From contig DHHS01000010.1 of assembly GCA_002403415.1 (NCBI GenBank), positions 13,980 through 23,553 of the forward strand: a stretch of DNA of 9,574 nucleotides, given 5' to 3'. Each line of letters opens with the position of its first letter. Position 1 is the stretch's first letter. Below are positions 6,044 through 9,574 of the stretch, piece by piece. The notes below the pieces were generated by a model, which had not been told where the DNA came from, ran no database searches, and saw only the letters and a list, made by a program, of their open reading frames with translations. The DNA is from Sphingomonas sp. UBA4766 (lineage in GTDB: Bacteria; Pseudomonadota; Alphaproteobacteria; Sphingomonadales; Sphingomonadaceae). Both the position numbers and the translations under genes were made by a program.

Positions 6044-8311
6044 TCAGAACTTCGCCGCGATTTGACCGCCAAAGAAGCGCGGTTCCGCCGGGATCAACGT
6101 CGCCCCGCCAAAGGCCCCGCCGGTATTGCCCGCGTCAAGCAGGTAGCGCGCGTTGGTCGCGTTGCGGATAAAGCCCGACAGCTCATAACGCCCGTCCATG
6201 ACGCTGATCCCCGCACGCAGGTTGGCGAGCACGACGGGCCCTTGCGCGATCAGCGGGTTGTTGGGCACTTCAAAGAAAATGCGGCTGCGATAGGTTACAG
6301 TAGGCGTCGCGAACAGCTTGAACCCGCCGCCAATCGGCGCGTCGATCGTCAAGCCCGCCGCTAATTGCACTTCCGGCTGCAAACGGAAGCGGTTGCCGGC
6401 AAAGCGCCCGTTCGCAGGCGTGCGGTCGATCCCGCCGCTGATATAGCCGACATTGGCAAACAAATTGGCCCAGGAAAGCAGCTTCAGATTGGCTTCGGCT
6501 TCAAAACCCAGATTGCTCGCGGTGCCCGCACTCACCGTAACCGTCTGACCCGTGCCCGTTACCACCGAGACCTGGAAGTTGAAGTATTGCTGATAATAAA
6601 GGCCAATCGACCCCGATAACGGCCCGACGCGACCCTTCAGCCCGCCTTCGTAATTCCACACCACTTCCTCGCCGACCGGCGTGATGGCGGGCACTGGCCC
6701 CGCGGGCGTCGATGCCGCGCCCACCTGCACCACTGGTGAACGCCGTCCTTTCGACACGGTGACGAAGAAATTCACAGTGTCATTGATGCGGTAAAGTGCG
6801 TTGAAGCGCGGCAGCACCGCGGCAAAGCTATCTTCCGAAAAAAATGTCTGGCCGCGCGTATCAACCTGCCCCGGAATGACCGAAGGTCCGCCGGTCAGGA
6901 TCGAGCGCGGCACGTTTGCGAAAAAGCCCGAGCGGCGCTTTTCGATCTGAATACGCACACCCGCTGTCAGTTCCAGTTTGCGCACCGGGCTCCATGCGAC
7001 ATCGCCAAACACCGAATAGGTATCGTTGCGGCCGATATTGCCGAACACCGACCGGTTGAAAATGGGCGGCTGTGCATCGGCCGGAACAGTGCCATTCGGC
7101 GCCACGCACGTTGGCCCAAGCCCACCGCCGAGGCAGGCGAAGAACACGCGCTCGTTGGTGGAAAACGGCACGACCTGTTGCCCGTCCTCACGGAAATAAT
7201 TCCAGCCAAAGGATGCGCGCCATCTCGGATCGGTATAGGTGAAGCGCCCCTCATGGTTCACCTGATACCCAAAGGCCGATTCGGCAAATTCGAGGAAGGT
7301 CGCGCGCGACCCGTCGGCGTCGAAAATCTCCAGGCTATTAAACCGGCGAAAGCCATTGGTGGTCGTGAAGTTCCAGCCGGCAGCAAAGTCATAGCCCAGC
7401 GTCAGATTAGCGTCATAGACATCGCGCGTCAGCCCGAGCAGCGGCGCGCCGAGCACGGCGGCCGATTGCGGCGACCCGCTTAGGTTAGCCGGGCCAAAGG
7501 GATTGGGCGGGCCCGCCTCGGTCGGCAGACGGCTAGAGATGAACGGCGTGCCGCCATTGCGCTGACGGTCATAAGTGGCGACGAAATCGAGCGTAAAATC
7601 ATCAACCGGCGCGAAATGGAGCGACCCGCGCAGCCCAAGCTGATCCTGCGAATACAGATCACGCTGCACGGTCGACAGGTTACGGACATAGCCGTCGCGG
7701 TTCTTGTACTCACCTGCGAAACGCACGCCGATCGTGTCGGTGCCATAATTGACAAAACCCGCCGCGAGCCGCGCATCGAAATTGCCATAGCCCAGCGTCA
7801 GCGCACCCGATGTGCCGGGTTTTGGCTTCGCCGAAATGATGCTGATCGCGCCCACCGCCGACGCCGTGCCGAACAGCGTTGCTTGTGGCCCCTTGATGAC
7901 TTCGATGCGGTCGACGTCGAAAATCGCCTGATACGACCCGCGCGAGCGCGAGATGTCGACGCCATTGTAATAAAGCGTCACGCGCGGGCCCTGCTGCGCC
8001 GAGCCACTGTCCGACGTGATGCCGCGGATAACGATACCGGGATTGTTCGCGCTCTGCTCCTGAATGTTCAGGCCCGGAACAAAGTTCGACAATTCGTCGA
8101 GGTCAGACACACCCAAATCGCGCAACCGCTGGCCGCTATTGACCGAAATGGTGATCGGCACGTCGACCGCGCGCTGTTCCACCTTTTGCGCGGTGACGAT
8201 GACTTCATTTTCTTCCGGATCGGAAGCGGGGGCGGCCTGCGCATGGGCGGCCTGAGCGATAAAGCCGGTCGACATCAGCAATGAGGCGATGATGAAACGG
8301 CGAATGGTCAT
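6044..8311 (-). CDS. TonB-dependent outer-membrane receptor
   Basis: This 755-residue protein takes up a scarce ligand (iron chelate, vitamin, sugar or aromatic compound) across the outer membrane using TonB-ExbB-ExbD energy. It has a signal peptide (1-24, cut after AHA) and a TonB-box-like EVIVTA at 36-41. The plug domain (about 46-163) includes VPITISV, LDELSNFVPGLNIQ and IEVIKGPQATLFGT at 137-150. A 22-strand beta-barrel follows, ending RFFGGQIAAKF with the C-terminal phenylalanine needed for barrel insertion. In the plug, TASAVGAISIISAKP (149-163) takes the place of the common RN-x-x-GGAI-x-I form. An outer loop contains a close cysteine pair, Cys393 and Cys402, probably a disulfide. The ATG at 8311 has a G-rich ribosome site about 8 bases upstream. 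There is no partner transporter, regulator or enzyme nearby, so the ligand cannot be named. Convergent with radC, divergent from purB. Confidence 0.93.
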   Translation of the reverse strand: MTIRRFIIASLLMSTGFIAQAAHAQAAPASDPEENEVIVTAQKVEQRAVDVPITISVNSGQRLRDLGVSDLDELSNFVPGLNIQEQSANNPGIVIRGITSDSGSAQQGPRVTLYYNGVDISRSRGSYQAIFDVDRIEVIKGPQATLFGTASAVGAISIISAKPKPGTSGALTLGYGNFDARLAAGFVNYGTDTIGVRFAGEYKNRDGYVRNLSTVQRDLYSQDQLGLRGSLHFAPVDDFTLDFVATYDRQRNGGTPFISSRLPTEAGPPNPFGPANLSGSPQSAAVLGAPLLGLTRDVYDANLTLGYDFAAGWNFTTTNGFRRFNSLEIFDADGSRATFLEFAESAFGYQVNHEGRFTYTDPRWRASFGWNYFREDGQQVVPFSTNERVFFACLGGGLGPTCVAPNGTVPADAQPPIFNRSVFGNIGRNDTYSVFGDVAWSPVRKLELTAGVRIQIEKRRSGFFANVPRSILTGGPSVIPGQVDTRGQTFFSEDSFAAVLPRFNALYRINDTVNFFVTVSKGRRSPVVQVGAASTPAGPVPAITPVGEEVVWNYEGGLKGRVGPLSGSIGLYYQQYFNFQVSVVTGTGQTVTVSAGTASNLGFEAEANLKLLSWANLFANVGYISGGIDRTPANGRFAGNRFRLQPEVQLAAGLTIDAPIGGGFKLFATPTVTYRSRIFFEVPNNPLIAQGPVVLANLRAGISVMDGRYELSGFIRNATNARYLLDAGNTGGAFGGATLIPAEPRFFGGQIAAKF

Positions 8312-8371
8312 GGTGAAATTCCCCCCGAACGATTGGGAGTGCCGATGGCGGGAGATTGTGAATGCTGCACT

Positions 8372-8436
8372 GCATTATCGCGACACTCCGGTGACACAGC
8401 CTTGACCCCGCGCGGGTCACCGCCGCAGCATTATCG
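8372..8436. repeat. Direct repeat GCATTATCG (two copies)
   Basis: GCATTATCG occurs exactly at 8372-8380 and again at 8428-8436, 56 bases apart. Its inner eight bases occur a third time, inverted (CGATAATG), at 8561-8568. On the receptor strand the word reads CGATAATGC. The GATAAT core resembles both a -10 box and a single Fur-type hexamer. The first copy is also the right arm of a short inverted repeat, AATGC (8361-8365) and GCATT (8372-8376). The word may be an operator unit; chance is not excluded. Confidence 0.35.
8389..8422. repeat. Nested inverted repeats, candidate operator of the receptor gene
   Basis: CGGTGAC (8389-8395) is inverted as GTCACCG (8416-8422). Within this span TGACCC (8403-8408) is inverted as GGGTCA (8414-8419) around CGCGC. 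The two pairings share the bases 8416-8419, so they either compete as stems or reflect three related half-sites (GGTGAC, TTGACC and GGGTCAC). The block lies 78-111 bases upstream of the receptor start codon, and the GCATTATCG copies sit on either side of it. Confidence 0.4.
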
Positions 8437-8572
8437 GTTAATATCCTGATTACTTTATTCTATTGATGAGCGTCGCTATGATGGCGCGACCGCCGCCGCT
8501 CCGCTTTTTCCACGATATTATTTTGCAATAGCGAACGCGCCGCCCGCCCGACTCGGCGCTCGATAATGTGGT

Positions 8573-8601
8573 TTGGCGGCACCGGCGCGCTTTGCTAGGG
8601 G
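8573..8601 (+). promoter_or_regulatory. Predicted purB promoter
   Basis: TTGGCGG at 8573-8579, then 14 bases, then GCTAGGGG at 8594-8601. The Caulobacter housekeeping consensus is TTGACgS, 10-14 bases, GCTAnAwC. The -35 differs at one base and the -10 keeps GCTA. Transcription would begin near 8606, giving a leader of about 60 bases. Confidence 0.4.
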
Positions 8602-8666
8602 CATCACAGGGAGAGGGCGGGACGCATCCGGCGCCGCCACCCGCCGTCCGACCGAAGGAAGTCCGC

Positions 8667-9574
8667 ATGATCCCCCGCTATGCCCGCCCGGCGATGACCG
8701 CCATCTGGTCCGCAGAGACACGCTATGCGATTTGGTTCGAGATTGAGGCGCACGCCACCGACGCGCTGGCGAAACTGGGCGTGGTCCCTGCCGATGCTGC
8801 CGCGGCACTGTGGCGCTGGTGGGCGACGAAACCGGTGATTGACGTCGCCGCCATCGACGCGATCGAAGCCGTGACCAAGCACGACGTCATCGCCTTCCTC
8901 ACCTGGGTCGCCGAGCAAGTCGGCGATGAGGCGCGCTTCATGCATCAGGGGATGACCTCATCCGACGTGCTCGACACATGCCTGGCAGTGCAATTGGCGC
9001 GCGCCAGCGACTTGCTGCTCGCTGACATTGACGCGCTGCTGGAGGTGCTGCGGGCCCGCGCGATCGAACACAAGCTCACGCCAACCATCGGCCGCAGCCA
9101 CGGCATCCATGCCGAGCCGGTGACGTTCGGGCTGAAGCTGGCGGGCTATTATGCGGAGTTCGAACGCGCGCGCGCGCGGCTCGTCGCGGCGCGGGCAGAA
9201 GTGGCAACCTGCGCGATTTCCGGCGCCGTCGGCACCTTTGCCAATGTCGATCCGCGCGTGGAGGCGCATGTTGCCGCGCGACTGGGACTGACGATCGAAC
9301 CCGTCTCGACTCAGGTCATCCCGCGCGACCGCCACGCGATGTTTTTTGCAACGCTTGGCGTGATCGCCTCGTCGGTGGAACGACTCGCCACCGAAATCCG
9401 CCATCTCCAACGCACCGAGGTGCTGGAGGCGGAGGAATATTTCGCGCCGGGGCAAAAGGGTTCGTCCGCGATGCCGCACAAGCGCAATCCGGTGCTGAGC
9501 GAAAACCTGACCGGTCTGGCGCGGATGGTGCGCGGCTATGTGACGCCGGCGCTTGAGAATGTGGCGCTGTGGCA
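8667..9574 (+). CDS. purB: Adenylosuccinate lyase (partial, C-terminus beyond right edge)
   Basis: This enzyme of purine synthesis releases fumarate from adenylosuccinate to give AMP, and from SAICAR to give AICAR. It is a cytoplasmic homotetramer of the fumarase/aspartase superfamily. The visible 302 residues begin MIPRYARPAM, the usual start of bacterial PurB, at ATG 8667 with AAGGAAG (8655-8661) five bases upstream. Active-site elements are all present: KHDV at 71-74, TSSD at 97-100, GRSHGIHAEP at 142-151 with the conserved histidines 145 and 148, SGAVGTFANVDP at 185-196, and the superfamily signature loop GSSAMPHKRNP at 265-275, where Ser266/Ser267 supply the catalytic serine. About 430 residues are usual, so roughly 130 lie outside the window. 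There is no sign of damage. The gene is divergent from the receptor gene. Confidence 0.97.
   Translation, partial: MIPRYARPAMTAIWSAETRYAIWFEIEAHATDALAKLGVVPADAAAALWRWWATKPVIDVAAIDAIEAVTKHDVIAFLTWVAEQVGDEARFMHQGMTSSDVLDTCLAVQLARASDLLLADIDALLEVLRARAIEHKLTPTIGRSHGIHAEPVTFGLKLAGYYAEFERARARLVAARAEVATCAISGAVGTFANVDPRVEAHVAARLGLTIEPVSTQVIPRDRHAMFFATLGVIASSVERLATEIRHLQRTEVLEAEEYFAPGQKGSSAMPHKRNPVLSENLTGLARMVRGYVTPALENVALW

Larger units (their letters stand above)
8312..8666. other. Divergent intergenic control region, receptor gene / purB
   Basis: These 355 bases separate two divergent start codons and hold no credible gene. An AT-rich patch (about 8429-8531) stands out from the GC-rich surroundings and may contain promoters or a protein-binding site. 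The receptor-proximal part carries nested inverted repeats (8389-8422) flanked by two copies of GCATTATCG. The purB-proximal part carries a promoter-like sequence (8573-8601) and a clear purB ribosome site. No convincing -35/-10 pair was found for the receptor gene. GATAAT hexamers occur on its strand but without a recognisable -35 box, which fits a promoter needing an activator or an alternative sigma factor. Confidence 0.6.

Noticed and set aside
7616..8284. 222-codon open frame on the plus strand
   Set aside because: Antisense to the receptor gene, covering its signal peptide and plug region; no independent support.
8428..8450. Fur box read from GATATT and GATAAT hexamers on the minus strand
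   Set aside because: The hexamers are separated by four bases and are not contiguous as in a Fur box, and one has a mismatch; kept only as a general repeat.
8466..8531. 21-codon frame (MSVAMMARPPPLRFFHDIILQ without its last residue fits here) in the receptor/purB spacer
   Set aside because: No ribosome site, no recognisable motif and a length expected by chance.
8604..9479. Two open frames on the minus strand opposite purB
   Set aside because: purB on the plus strand has all active-site motifs; the opposite frames look like codon-bias shadows.
1..9574. tRNA, rRNA, CRISPR, insertion sequence, attachment site or defence system
   Set aside because: No spaced repeat array, transposase or integrase motif, or RNA gene fold was found; all large frames are explained by the genes listed.

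Overview
The window looks like chromosome from a high-GC alphaproteobacterium, most likely a sphingomonad (Sphingomonas/Sphingopyxis type). This rests on the atpI-atpB-atpE order with alphaproteobacterial-type protein sequences, an alphaproteobacterial RadC, a sphingomonad-style TonB-dependent receptor and promoter-like motifs close to the alphaproteobacterial housekeeping consensus. The genus assignment is inference; no rRNA or other marker is present. I see no mobile element, tRNA, rRNA or CRISPR array.

Layout, left to right. (1) Positions 1-1303, minus strand: the start of an ATP synthase F0 operon, read right to left as atpI, atpB (subunit a), atpE (subunit c, cut by the window edge). A good sigma-70-type promoter lies at 1391-1419 and a 13-bp palindrome abuts its -35 box. 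(2) Positions 1486-5178, minus strand: a tightly packed ydbH-ynbE-ydbL operon (4-base overlap, then a 1-base gap). It encodes an AsmA-like envelope-spanning protein, its small outer-membrane lipoprotein partner and the periplasmic accessory protein. In E. coli this system is implicated in moving phospholipids between inner and outer membrane. (3) Positions 5275-5985, plus strand: radC, divergent from ydbH across about 96 bases. (4) Positions 6044-8311, minus strand: an orphan TonB-dependent outer-membrane receptor, convergent with radC. (5) Positions 8312-8666: a 355-base divergent control region with nested inverted repeats and a repeated 8-9 base word. (6) Positions 8667-9574, plus strand: purB, adenylosuccinate lyase, truncated by the right edge.

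The atp genes build the membrane rotor/stator of ATP synthase. The ydbHLE set maintains the outer membrane, and the receptor sits in that membrane and uses TonB energy. radC and purB are housekeeping neighbours with no evident functional tie to the rest. I did not find a clearly undescribed multi-gene system. The items most worth a second look are the architecture of the receptor control region, the extended C-terminal tail of YdbH, the cysteine pair in YdbL, and the back-to-back radC/ydbH promoter region in which radC has no Shine-Dalgarno sequence.
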